Assembly: GCA_041488155.1 (NCBI GenBank) | Contig: JBGPOS010000031.1 | Location: 1 to 45,769, forward strand | DNA: 45,769 nt | Origin: JBGPOS01 sp041488155 | Lineage (GTDB): Bacteria > Chloroflexota > Dehalococcoidia > Tepidiformales > Tepidiformaceae | Direction: 5' to 3' | Part shown: in pieces, positions 32,903 to 40,196 of the stretch | How the letters are laid out: each line of letters begins with the position of its first letter | Position numbering within the stretch: position 1 is the first letter of the stretch | Translations under genes and position numbers: made by a program | Notes under the pieces: generated by a model | Database searches by the model: none | Told to the model about the DNA's origin: nothing | The model's input: the letters and a program-made list of their open reading frames with translations, nothing else

Positions 32903-33358
32903 TTAGTCGGTGGTCCCGAACTCGTCGTCGACCTCGCGGGCGTGGCCCTCAGGACAAGCCTCGGGCTGCGTGGTCGCTTCGGCGAAGAAGCCCTTCTGGC
33001 AGGCCGAGCAGTACCACCTCGTCTGCCCTTCAGGGACACCCTTCTGGTTCGGGACCCGCTTGATCTGGCGAAGCGTCGGTGACGACGTAGACTTCGGCGC
33101 GGCCGCGGCTTTGGCCGGCAAGGTTGCCACGGTTTTCTCCGCCTCGCCGACTAACGACCAGAAGCGCCAGCCGTTGCACGAAATTCCACCCATGACCGCA
33201 CCGCCGGCGGCAGACAGGCTGGTGTAGATGGTGCCGCCGTCGAGCTCGTAGCCCTTGCCGGTCTCGCCGCCCCCGAGGACGAGGACGGTGTGTTGCTGAC
33301 CCTTGTAGCGAGCGACGAGTTTCGTGCCCGCGGGCAGGTCCCGGTTCGTGATTGCCAT
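32903..33358 (-). CDS. RAMA-like domain protein with C-terminal zinc ribbon
   Basis: 151 aa, ATG 33358 with AGGAGG upstream. Residues 1-70 (DLPAGTKLVARYKGQQHTVL, then YELDGGTIYTSLSAAGGAVM, CNGWRFWSLVG) resemble the RAMA/DUF2924-type domain seen beside restriction and methylase genes. After an Ala/Lys linker, C117-x2-C120 and C135-x3-H139 (WYCSACQKG; ACPEGHARE) form a zinc ribbon. It is divergent from the recombinase gene (163 nt between starts). RAMA domains are thought to recognise modified DNA, which fits a methylase on the same element. Confidence 0.7.
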   Translation of the reverse strand: MAITNRDLPAGTKLVARYKGQQHTVLVLGGGETGKGYELDGGTIYTSLSAAGGAVMGGISCNGWRFWSLVGEAEKTVATLPAKAAAAPKSTSSPTLRQIKRVPNQKGVPEGQTRWYCSACQKGFFAEATTQPEACPEGHAREVDDEFGTTD

Positions 33359-33521
33359 TTCAACTTCCTCCTGTCGAAGTCGATGGACATCACTCGCTCT
33401 GAACCGGGCACCTAGTCAAGTCGGGCTTTGAGGAACCGATGAGCACAGGAGATCAGGGGACTTGCTTTCGTCGCAAGAGAGAGCATCCATGTGTCCACCG
33501 GCGAGCGGCGAGGAGGCGAAC

Positions 33522-34421
33522 ATGGCGCAGGTCGACGAGAGCATCACGACCTATCTCCAAGCGATGGCCATCGAGGGCAAGACCAGGGCGACCATCGCGA
33601 GCTACGCCAACTCCCTCGCCGACTTTCGCGGTGTCGGCCGACGCCTTGGCTTCCCGGAGGAGGTCGAGGGGTACACGCCGACGCACGTCTACTCCTTCCT
33701 GGCCGCGCTCCGGGCACGGGGTGCCTCGCCGGCTTACCAGCATCGCCGCCACCGGGAGGTGAAAGCCTGCTTCTCTTGGATGAGACGGATGAACTTGGTC
33801 GAGGAGAACGTCTTCGCGAAGGTACCGCTGGTGAAGCGGCCGGAGGTGATCAAGCCTCCGTTCAGCCCGGCCGAAGTCCAGGCCATGCTGGACAGCCAGG
33901 ACCGCAGGAGCCACTTCGGAGCCCGCAACTACGCGTTGCTCCTCTTCCTCTTAGATACGGGGGTGCGGGCCTCTGAGTGCGTCGGCTTCAACCTCTCGGA
34001 CATCGAGGTGGAGACCCGGCGGGCGAAGGTCCGCCACGGCAAGGGCGAAAAACAGCGCTGGGTGGGGTTCGGGGAGCGGACCGCGGAGGCGCTGAGCGAC
34101 TACATCGCTGGCTTTCGAGGAAAGGAGTCCGGGGGCCTCTTTCGGACGACAGGTGGGCAGGCGATGGCTTCGGGCCACACCCTGAGCGTCATCCTTCAGC
34201 GCCTGGGTGAGAAGGCTGGCCTTGGGCACGTCCACCCGCATCGCTTCCGCCACACCTTCGCCACCTGGGCGATCGAGTCAGGAGCGCGGGAGATCGACGT
34301 GCAGATGTTGTTGGGCCATTCGGACCTGACGATGACCCACCGCTACGCCCGCACCTACACCTCCGAGCAGGCGGTGCGGGCGCACGCCGGGCTCAGCCCG
34401 GTCAACCGGCTTGCTAGCTGA
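33522..34421 (+). CDS. Tyrosine recombinase (XerC/D-like integrase)
   Basis: 299 aa from ATG 33522, chosen for GAGGAGGC just upstream; earlier starts at 33462 and 33489 lack this. N-terminal SAM-like core-binding domain (ITTYLQAMAIEGKTRATIAS), then the catalytic domain with R149 (DTGVRASE), K174, H240 and R243 (HPHRFRHTFA), H266 (LLGHSD) and the nucleophile Y275 (THRYAR). All six residues are present, so it should be active. It is placed at the left of the methylase-terminase operon and is the candidate integrase for the tRNA-Lys site at 39.65 kb. Confidence 0.9.
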   Translation: MAQVDESITTYLQAMAIEGKTRATIASYANSLADFRGVGRRLGFPEEVEGYTPTHVYSFLAALRARGASPAYQHRRHREVKACFSWMRRMNLVEENVFAKVPLVKRPEVIKPPFSPAEVQAMLDSQDRRSHFGARNYALLLFLLDTGVRASECVGFNLSDIEVETRRAKVRHGKGEKQRWVGFGERTAEALSDYIAGFRGKESGGLFRTTGGQAMASGHTLSVILQRLGEKAGLGHVHPHRFRHTFATWAIESGAREIDVQMLLGHSDLTMTHRYARTYTSEQAVRAHAGLSPVNRLAS

Positions 34422-34587
34422 CCCTCGGCTGAGCGACCGCCGGGTAGTCCGCCGCCGTCGAAGGCGACCAAGTAATCGATAGCCCGGAAAGACAGAGATA
34501 GACCCGAAACGGTCGCAGGACTTCCGCAGGCGACGTAATCTAACGAAGCTGCTCGCTTTCCAGTAGTTGGCGGGCAGTTCCCTCTTC

Positions 34588-34613
34588 GCGGGACCCATGC
34601 AAATGGGTCCCGC
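34588..34613. repeat. Perfect 11-bp hairpin with GCAA tetraloop
   Basis: GCGGGACCCAT-GCAA-ATGGGTCCCGC. The stem is perfect and the loop is a stable GNRA type. It lies 167 nt after the recombinase gene without a following T tract, so it may be a protein or single-strand recognition site rather than a simple terminator. The rest of 34422-34788 shows nothing recognisable. Confidence 0.6.
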
Positions 34614-34788
34614 CGATTAGTACGTCCTGCGCGCTGCCGCGGATGCCAGTAACCCAGGCGATCAGACACGCTTCCCGCCGGCCATCCGCAGGGACGCATG
34701 ACCCCTCGAACGGATCTCGCAGGCTCTGGCCGCTCATCTTCAACGGCTGAAGAGGGCGCAGGGGTGAGCAACGTCGGCACGCCCAGGT

Positions 34789-34965
34789 TGCGGCCACACC
34801 GTCGCGACCTGGGCGATCGAGTCAGGGGCGCCGAAGATTGACGTACAGCTATTGTTGGGGCGCTCCAGCGTGGTGATGACGCAACGCTACGCGCGGACGT
34901 TCACGAGCGAGCAGGCGCTGCGAACGCATCCCGGGCTCAGTCCAGTGAACCGGCTCGTAGGCTGA
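34789..34965 (+). pseudogene. 3' remnant of a second tyrosine recombinase gene
   Basis: 58 codons to TGA 34965. They read GHTVATWAIESGAPKIDVQL, then MTQRYARTFTSEQALRTHPG and LSPVNRLVG, aligning without gaps to the last 56 residues of the intact recombinase. The catalytic His (LLGHSD) is Arg here (LLGRSS), and there is no start or N-terminal part. It is a decayed paralogue, probably from an earlier integration or tandem copy. Confidence 0.82.
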
Positions 34966-34990
34966 GGGCGGTCACGCTCCCGACAAATCC

Positions 34991-34996
34991 TATAAT
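34991..34996 (+). promoter_or_regulatory. TATAAT -10 box, possible leaderless start
   Basis: A perfect TATAAT sits 6 nt before the GTG (35003) of the next gene, which places the expected transcription start at or next to the start codon. No Shine-Dalgarno site is visible, in keeping with a leaderless mRNA. No good -35 box was found. Confidence 0.4.
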
Positions 34997-35002
34997 TCAA
35001 GA

Positions 35003-35608
35003 GTGGCCGATGAATTCCCCGAACCGATCGCGGACGGCACCGTAGCCCAAGTTCTGGTGCGATACACGGGTCCGAAGGAGGGCGCTGTCCTTTGGCGGGG
35101 ACCGAAGAGTAAGTCCGAATACTCTTTCAGCAAGGGGTCCCCCGACGACCTGCGCTGGGTACTGGTCGACGATTTGGATCTCTTCCTGAGCCGCCCGAAC
35201 CAGTTTGAGATCCTCGAACAGACCCGCATCGATCCTGAAGAGCTCGCGCGGCGTGCGCAGGAGCGAGCGGTCTCCGAGCTGCGTGCCCAGGTCACGGAGA
35301 TGGCCCGGGTGATAGAGAGGGCGGTCCTCATTTCCTCACCGGCGCCGCGAAGCGTTGCCAAAGGGCGGACAGGACGTCCGCGGCGAGGCGAGCAAGACCA
35401 GCTCGTCTACCATCTCCATCGTCATTGTCCGGATGGCTGGACCCTCTCCGAACTCGCGGCCAAGTTCCTCGACGAGTCCTATACGGCGCCCGCGACGACC
35501 ATGGGCAAACGACTTCTCGCTTTCGAGCGACGGTATCCCGACCTTGCTGCCCGCGACGGCTGTCGCTATTGCCAAGAAGCTTCTTGCCCGCCCCGGCCGG
35601 GAAAATAA
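35003..35608 (+). CDS. Element-borne protein with HTH-like and Cys-rich C-terminus
   Basis: 201 aa, GTG start, apparently leaderless. Residues about 10-70 look like a small beta barrel (QVLVRYTGPKEGAVLWRGPK, RWVLVDDLDLFL). A helical stretch (75-110) is followed by a basic linker (KGRTGRPRRGEQ), an HTH-like segment (WTLSELAAKFLDESYTAPAT) and a cysteine cluster CRYCQEASC. The overall shape suggests a DNA-binding regulator or accessory protein of the element. Not recognised. Confidence 0.6.
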   Translation: MADEFPEPIADGTVAQVLVRYTGPKEGAVLWRGPKSKSEYSFSKGSPDDLRWVLVDDLDLFLSRPNQFEILEQTRIDPEELARRAQERAVSELRAQVTEMARVIERAVLISSPAPRSVAKGRTGRPRRGEQDQLVYHLHRHCPDGWTLSELAAKFLDESYTAPATTMGKRLLAFERRYPDLAARDGCRYCQEASCPPRPGK

Positions 35609-35625
35609 TCCCGCGGTAGTTTTTT
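35598..35625 (+). terminator. Weak hairpin followed by T6
   Basis: CGGGA-AAATAA-TCCCG, then seven bases later TTTTTT (35620-35625). It overlaps the stop codon of the preceding gene and could separate it from the methylase operon. Confidence 0.4.
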
Positions 35626-35662
35626 CGCCGACAGCACGGGCAGGCGCTCGCACGGTGTAGTC

Positions 35663-36739
35663 ATGCATGGCGTCTCCTCCCCTCGGCCCCGCGATCGCTC
35701 GGGCCGGAGCTACCTTCGTGCTCTCCCGGCCTATCCAGGAGGCAAGCGAAGACTCGCCCCAGTCATCTTCGGTCTGATTGCTCAGTGCTATGAACCGCGG
35801 GCGTGGTCGGACCTCACACTTCTCGATGTGTTCTTCGGCGGTGGGAGCGTCGGACTCTCAGCAAAGGCGCTGGGGTTCGGGATAGTCGAGGCGAACGATC
35901 TCGCCGAGCGCTCGGCGGTCGTCGGGAGAGCATTGCTGGCGAACGGTACCCATCTTCTTCAGCCCCTATCTGTCCTCAGCCTCTTCGATGCACCGCCGGC
36001 AGCAGAGGAGTCGCAGCCGAAGATCCTCTGGCGTCTGCCAGCTGCGTCGCGCGCGTTCTTCGAGAAAGCGTGGAGGCACCTTCGCTACGGAGACCACTCG
36101 CCCATCGAGCGCGACTTGCTGACGACGCTGATCCTGAAGCCGCTCGTCGCTTCATTCCCGATGGGTCTGCCCACGGCTTCCGACGCGCAGCATGCCGTTT
36201 CGGGGGACTTCGATCGAGAAACGCCGCGGCTCGTCCATTATCTCCAACGCGGCCGGGCCCTCGTTCGGCCTCGGCATCTTCTGCAAGCTGCCGCGGACAT
36301 CAACAAGGCGCTCTTGCCCGGGAATGCGAGGATGCACCAGGACGACGCCTTCGCCTTTCTGGCCCGGGTAGAGGGAGACGTGGTCTACGTCGACCCTCCG
36401 TACGGCGGAACTCAGAGTTATGAACGGGCGTTCTCGCTCATTGACGAGTATCTCGGCGCCCAACCACCACCCCAGAGCGCCTTCTCCAGTCGGCGACCTC
36501 CGCTAGACGAGCTCCTCGATGCTTGCCGGCGCATTCCTGTTCTCGTCTTTTCTTTGAACAACGTCCTCTTGGACGAAGAGGCTCTTCGGGCGCTCATTGG
36601 ACGGCATCGGCGAGTCGACCGATTCCTGAGCATCCCGTACCGGCATTACGGGGCGGTGGCTACTGAAGGAAAGAATCGCAGCAATCGGGAGTTCCTGGTT
36701 CTCGCAACTCTGCAAACGCGCGAGGCCCGAAGTGGCTAA
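35663..36739 (+). CDS. D12-class adenine-N6 DNA methyltransferase
   Basis: 358 aa. Motif X-like PAYPGGKRRLAP (about 22-33), the AdoMet-binding motif I LLDVFFGGGSVGL (53-65, FxGxG variant FFGGG) and catalytic DPPY (244-247, VVYVDPPYGGT) are all present. The target-recognition region of about 100 residues lies between. Dam-like enzymes of this class often occur in phages and methylate GATC or similar sites; specificity here is unknown. No cognate nuclease follows, so it is likely an orphan phage-type methylase. Its end overlaps the next start by 8 nt. Confidence 0.85.
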   Translation: MHGVSSPRPRDRSGRSYLRALPAYPGGKRRLAPVIFGLIAQCYEPRAWSDLTLLDVFFGGGSVGLSAKALGFGIVEANDLAERSAVVGRALLANGTHLLQPLSVLSLFDAPPAAEESQPKILWRLPAASRAFFEKAWRHLRYGDHSPIERDLLTTLILKPLVASFPMGLPTASDAQHAVSGDFDRETPRLVHYLQRGRALVRPRHLLQAAADINKALLPGNARMHQDDAFAFLARVEGDVVYVDPPYGGTQSYERAFSLIDEYLGAQPPPQSAFSSRRPPLDELLDACRRIPVLVFSLNNVLLDEEALRALIGRHRRVDRFLSIPYRHYGAVATEGKNRSNREFLVLATLQTREARSG

Positions 36740-37385
36740 CGACACGCCGCGGCTGGTGCTCATCCCGTTGGACCAGATAGAGCCGCACCCCTTGAACGCG
36801 AATCAAATGTCGCCGGAGTTTCTCGGGAAGCTCGCCGCCAACATTGGGAAGTCCCGCAAGTACCCGCCCCTTGTCGTGCGGCCGCTTGCAACGAGGAGGC
36901 ACCAGACGCTAGATGGGGAGCAACGCTGCAAGGCGTTGCGATCCCTCGGCGAAACCCACGCGTGGTGTTACGTCTGGCCCTGCAGCGACGAGGAAGCCCT
37001 CGTCCTACTTGCCACTTTGAACCGGCTCGAAGGGATGGACGTCCCCGGTAAGCGGGCAGCTCTAATCGCCGAACTCCAACAACACGAGTCGCTGGCAGAG
37101 CTGGCTCGTCTCTTGCCAGAGGACGAAGGCCAGCTTGAGCAAACGCTCGCACTGCTCGACCTCGATGTCGATGCGCTGGTCGAGCGCCTGACCGAGGAGG
37201 CCGAACGTGCGACTGCGTCAGCGCCTGTGCTGTTCAGCTTCGCTGTCGCGCCAGGGGAGGCCCCGTTGGTCGAGGAGGCGCTTGGGGCGGCGATGGCGAA
37301 GCTGGAGGGGACCAACCGCCGCGGTCGCGCCTTCGTTGAAATCGTACGCACGTATGTGCTGACCGCGCCGGAGGTGTCCCCGTGA
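36732..37385 (+). CDS. ParB N-terminal-like (ParB/Srx) domain protein
   Basis: 217 aa, GTG start inside the methylase end. VLIPLDQIEPHPLNANQMSP opens a ParB/Sulfiredoxin domain (xxxxIxPxxxNpR), continuing with LAANIGKSRKYPPLVVRPLA and the LDGEQRCKALRSLG signature (xxDGxxRxxA). A C-terminal acidic helical part follows. In phages such proteins sit beside methylases and terminases, and some have nuclease or CTP-hydrolase activity. It is not a chromosome-segregation ParB, since there is no ParA and no HTH. Overlaps the next gene by GTGA. Confidence 0.8.
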   Translation: MANDTPRLVLIPLDQIEPHPLNANQMSPEFLGKLAANIGKSRKYPPLVVRPLATRRHQTLDGEQRCKALRSLGETHAWCYVWPCSDEEALVLLATLNRLEGMDVPGKRAALIAELQQHESLAELARLLPEDEGQLEQTLALLDLDVDALVERLTEEAERATASAPVLFSFAVAPGEAPLVEEALGAAMAKLEGTNRRGRAFVEIVRTYVLTAPEVSP

Positions 37386-37897
37386 GCGGTCCCAGCCGGC
37401 AGCGGGCTGCATTCTCTGAGTACCTCAAGCTCGGCCCGTCGCGCAGTCTGGTGAAGCTTCAGGCGGTGCTGCGGGCCGATCCGGGCAGCTACGGTTTCCC
37501 GCGCGCGCCTTCGATCCGGACGCTCGAATCCTGGTCCACCCAGTACGGCTGGCTCGACGAGATCGCGTCCTTGGAACGCCAGTCGGCCCAGGAGGAACGG
37601 CGTGAGCACATCCAAGAGATCAAGGACTACCGCTCGCGCCTGCGTAAAGAAGGGCTCCTTCTGCAGCGGAAGGGCATCGACTGGCTTGCCCGAAAAGATG
37701 CTGACGAGGTGCGAACGCACGAAGCGATCCGGGCGATCGCCGAGGGGTTCCGGCTTGAGGCGTTGGGACTGGGTGATGTCACGGAAGGGGTTGAGGTGAA
37801 AGAGGACTATGGAGATTTCGCTCGCAGACTTACTGATGATGAGCTCGACCGACTTGTCGCCGCGCTACGAGCAGCTGCTGTCCCAGCTGCGGATTGA
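37382..37897 (+). CDS. Putative small terminase subunit
   Basis: 171 aa, GTG start. The first 60 residues form an HTH-like region (FSEYLKLGPSRSLVKLQAVL then IRTLESWSTQYGWLDEIASL) of the kind seen in phage small terminases. A long coiled coil follows (QSAQEERREHIQEIKDYRSR) and an acidic tail (LTDDELDRLVAALRAA). Its place directly before, and overlapping, the large terminase supports the role. It would recognise the packaging site and oligomerise into a ring. Confidence 0.72.
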   Translation: MSGPSRQRAAFSEYLKLGPSRSLVKLQAVLRADPGSYGFPRAPSIRTLESWSTQYGWLDEIASLERQSAQEERREHIQEIKDYRSRLRKEGLLLQRKGIDWLARKDADEVRTHEAIRAIAEGFRLEALGLGDVTEGVEVKEDYGDFARRLTDDELDRLVAALRAAAVPAAD

Positions 37898-39443
37898 GCA
37901 GTCGCGCAGGAACCCGAACGACCCGCTCCTCTGGTCCCGTGCTCATCGCCGATTTGGGGACAGCCCGATGGAGATACCGCCGGCGCTGTGCGACATCTAC
38001 CAGGACACCCATCCCTTCGTCGTTGTCCAGAAGCCTGCTCAGGTGGGAATCACAGAACTCAACTTGAATCTCGCTCTGTGGTGCGCCTCGACCAACCAGG
38101 GCGGACGCGGCAATGTCCTCTATCTGATGCCAACCCAGGAGAACGCCGACCGGCTGTCGCAGCGCCGCTTCCTCCAGGCCTTCGCCCAGAGCCCAGAGTT
38201 GGCGAAGCTCCTGCCGAGTGGCGACGGCAGTATGCGCCCGGCCCAGCGCATCCAGATGCGGTCGGTCGGACCCGGCGTGATCTACCTGGCCGGGTCCGAA
38301 GAGACGTCGCAGTACGCGGGGATCGATGCCGACCTGGTGATCCTGGACGAGTACGACCAGATGAACGAGGACGTCCTGGCGAACGCCCTCCCTCGGTTGC
38401 GGTCGAGCAAGCTCAACCGTCTGCGTGTCACGTCGACCCCGACGATCCCGGAGTTGGGGATCAACGGCCTGATCGGGCGTTCGGACGAGCGCCACTACGA
38501 ACTCCCCTGCGAAAGCTGTGGGCGCTGGCTGGAACCGCAGTTCCCCCAAAACGTTGACTTCGATTGTGAGCGCGTCGTCTGCGACTGTTCGGGCCCATTG
38601 GACCCGTTGGGCCCGGGGAGATGGGTGGCCCGTCGGCCCGAGATCAAGGACGTGCGCGGGTATCAGCTGAACCGGCTCGTCCTCCCTTGCCCGCCCCTCC
38701 GTGACATGCGCTTAGCAGCGGCAGGGACTCTCGGCACGAAGCAGGAGCAGTTCTGGCGCCAGGAACTCGGCATCCCGTTTATCACCGCGAATGCGCGGTT
38801 GAGTGCCGCCGACCTCGACAGTTGTCGCCGCGGCGGACCGCCGCCGATCGCTTTGGTTGACCGACGTTGGGTTCAGCGCAAACCGAGCGCCATTGTTATG
38901 GGAGTGGACGTCGGGCAGAACCACTTCTGGGTCGTGATCCGGCTCTTCTACGATGGGCGCTCGTACCTGCTGTTCGCAGAAAAGGTCCATGGGGAGTGGG
39001 AGGCAATCGATAGTCTCTGCGATCGCTTCAAGGTCGAGTTCTGCGTCGTCGATGCGGAGCCCGAGGTGCGGGGCGCGAAACAATTTCAAGACCGCCGCGA
39101 GTCCAACCCGTACGTCCTCCGCTGCGACTACCGGAACGCCGGGACTGAGCACAAGTGGGACTGGAACGAAGGTAAGATCCATGCCGTGCGCACGCTTTCG
39201 CTCGACGAGATGTTCGACAGCTTCCGTCAACAGCGGTCGCTACTTCCAATGGAAAGCTGCGAGCTCGGAGGTGGCGCCTACTACGAACACATGCAGGCTC
39301 TCGTGCGGACTACCGAGCTGGATCGCTTTGGCCAACAGGTGCCTGCCTATCGGCACACCCGCGCTGACGATTTCGCGCACGCGGAGAATTACATAATGCT
39401 GGTCGCCACCCACCTGGGACAGTGGAATGGGTGGTGGACCTAA
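37809..39443 (+). CDS. Phage terminase large subunit, GpA type
   Basis: 544 aa, ATG 37809 just after GAGG; ATG 37836 or 37839 are alternatives. The ATPase has a deviant P-loop KPAQVGITE (75-83), comparable to the KSARVGYSK of lambda GpA, motif VLYLMPTQENADRLSQRR, and Walker B LVILDEYD (about 177-184). A zinc cluster follows (CESCGRW at 234-240, with CDCSG at 258-262). The nuclease domain starts at IVMGVDVGQNHFW (D367) and continues through VVDAEPEV and the ending RADDFAHAENY. It would translocate and cut DNA during packaging. It is complete and the last gene of the operon. Confidence 0.88.
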   Translation: MEISLADLLMMSSTDLSPRYEQLLSQLRIEQSRRNPNDPLLWSRAHRRFGDSPMEIPPALCDIYQDTHPFVVVQKPAQVGITELNLNLALWCASTNQGGRGNVLYLMPTQENADRLSQRRFLQAFAQSPELAKLLPSGDGSMRPAQRIQMRSVGPGVIYLAGSEETSQYAGIDADLVILDEYDQMNEDVLANALPRLRSSKLNRLRVTSTPTIPELGINGLIGRSDERHYELPCESCGRWLEPQFPQNVDFDCERVVCDCSGPLDPLGPGRWVARRPEIKDVRGYQLNRLVLPCPPLRDMRLAAAGTLGTKQEQFWRQELGIPFITANARLSAADLDSCRRGGPPPIALVDRRWVQRKPSAIVMGVDVGQNHFWVVIRLFYDGRSYLLFAEKVHGEWEAIDSLCDRFKVEFCVVDAEPEVRGAKQFQDRRESNPYVLRCDYRNAGTEHKWDWNEGKIHAVRTLSLDEMFDSFRQQRSLLPMESCELGGGAYYEHMQALVRTTELDRFGQQVPAYRHTRADDFAHAENYIMLVATHLGQWNGWWT

Positions 39444-39449
39444 GAGTCC

Positions 39450-39474
39450 CTTGCAGGGCGAGCCAGCCCTCAAG
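39450..39474 (+). terminator. Hairpin directly after the large terminase
   Basis: CTTG(c)AGGGC-GAGCCA-GCCCTCAAG forms a 9-bp stem with one bulge, starting 6 nt after the terminase stop. No T tract. Its position suggests that the operon naturally ends with terL. Confidence 0.45.
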
Positions 39475-39540
39475 CCCCCGGCTCGAAGTCCCCTTCAACG
39501 GTTGCGTTGATTTCCCTGGCTAGCTGCGAACGCCAAGTTC

Positions 39541-39588
39541 TGCGGTGCCAAAACTACCGCAGTTTTACCGCAGATCCACCGCAATTCT
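39541..39588. repeat. 11-bp iterons next to the attachment site
   Basis: Three direct repeats with exact 11-bp period: ACCGCAGTTTT (39556), ACCGCAGATCC (39567), ACCGCAATTCT (39578). An inverted TGCGGT lies at 39541-39546. They lie 60-105 bp from the tRNA-Lys fragment. Their spacing of about one helical turn and their position match arm-type sites for a recombinase or excisionase; a replication iteron is the alternative. Confidence 0.6.
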
Positions 39589-39647
39589 GAAGCTGGAGAG
39601 GTCCCGGTTCGGCGGCTATCGGCTGGAGATCCGGCGGCCGAGCTGGT

Positions 39648-39694
39648 GACTTTTAATCCATTGGTCGAGAGTTCGAATCTCTCCGGGCCTACCA
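39648..39694 (+). other. 3' half of tRNA-Lys(TTT): likely attachment site
   Basis: GACTTTTAATCC contains the anticodon loop CTTTTAA. It is followed by a variable region, a perfect T arm (GAGAG-TTCGAAT-CTCTC) and the 3' acceptor strand CGGGCCT-ACCA. No 5' half precedes it: the sequence upstream does not form D or acceptor stems. Integrases of the tyrosine family typically use the 3' half of tRNA genes as attB, so this is best read as attR of the element on its left. The following 39695-40031 shows no gene. Confidence 0.75.
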
Positions 39695-40031
39695 CAGATT
39701 CAACGCTTGCCATAATCGCCGTTGCGACTGAGCACTGGATTCTTTCGCGAGCACTGGACTCGTCCGAGTTGCCTTGCGGGCAGGGTCTACGCCGTGCCTG
39801 CGTAGATTCGGAGAGGCAGCCTCAAAGGCCGGCGCTGAGCAGGGGATTCTCAATCTCTTGGTCAAGTGAAGCCACTCGCGCCGGGGCCCTCGCCTTCGCG
39901 TACTACCTTCCCTGGGCCTTGAGCCATTGGGAATCGGCTGGGAAGAGGCGACACGGATACAGCTGCGAACTGACGGAATCCCCTGCTTCGCTGAAAGTAG
40001 GGCGGCAACAGCGAGTCGCTATGATGCGCGG

Positions 40032-40115
40032 ATGCCGAGCGAACGCGTTCAACGACAAATTGACGCCCTGCTGGATGAGGCCGAGGCGGCGATCTCGCGT
40101 CGGGAGCGGAAGGGA
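40032..40115 (+). pseudogene. N-terminal remnant of a Chloroflexota-type regulator
   Basis: ATG 40032 opens MPSERVQRQIDALLDEAEAA and ISRRERKGQG, after which protein-like sequence ends. I recall this opening from Chloroflexota proteins (cyclase or LuxR-like regulators) that continue with a TPR-like AVLAxDPxNADA segment, which is absent here. Recognition is from memory and needs a search. Confidence 0.35.
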
Positions 40116-40196
40116 CAGGGGCACGGTTGCCAACCATCGGGCTCCGGTGACCGTCGAGCGCCCTGGGATCCGGGTGTAGCCGCCCGGCCAACAGCG

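Noticed and set aside
36732..37385. Chromosome or plasmid partition ParB
   Set aside because: No ParA, no central HTH and no parS-like sites; the setting is a phage packaging operon.
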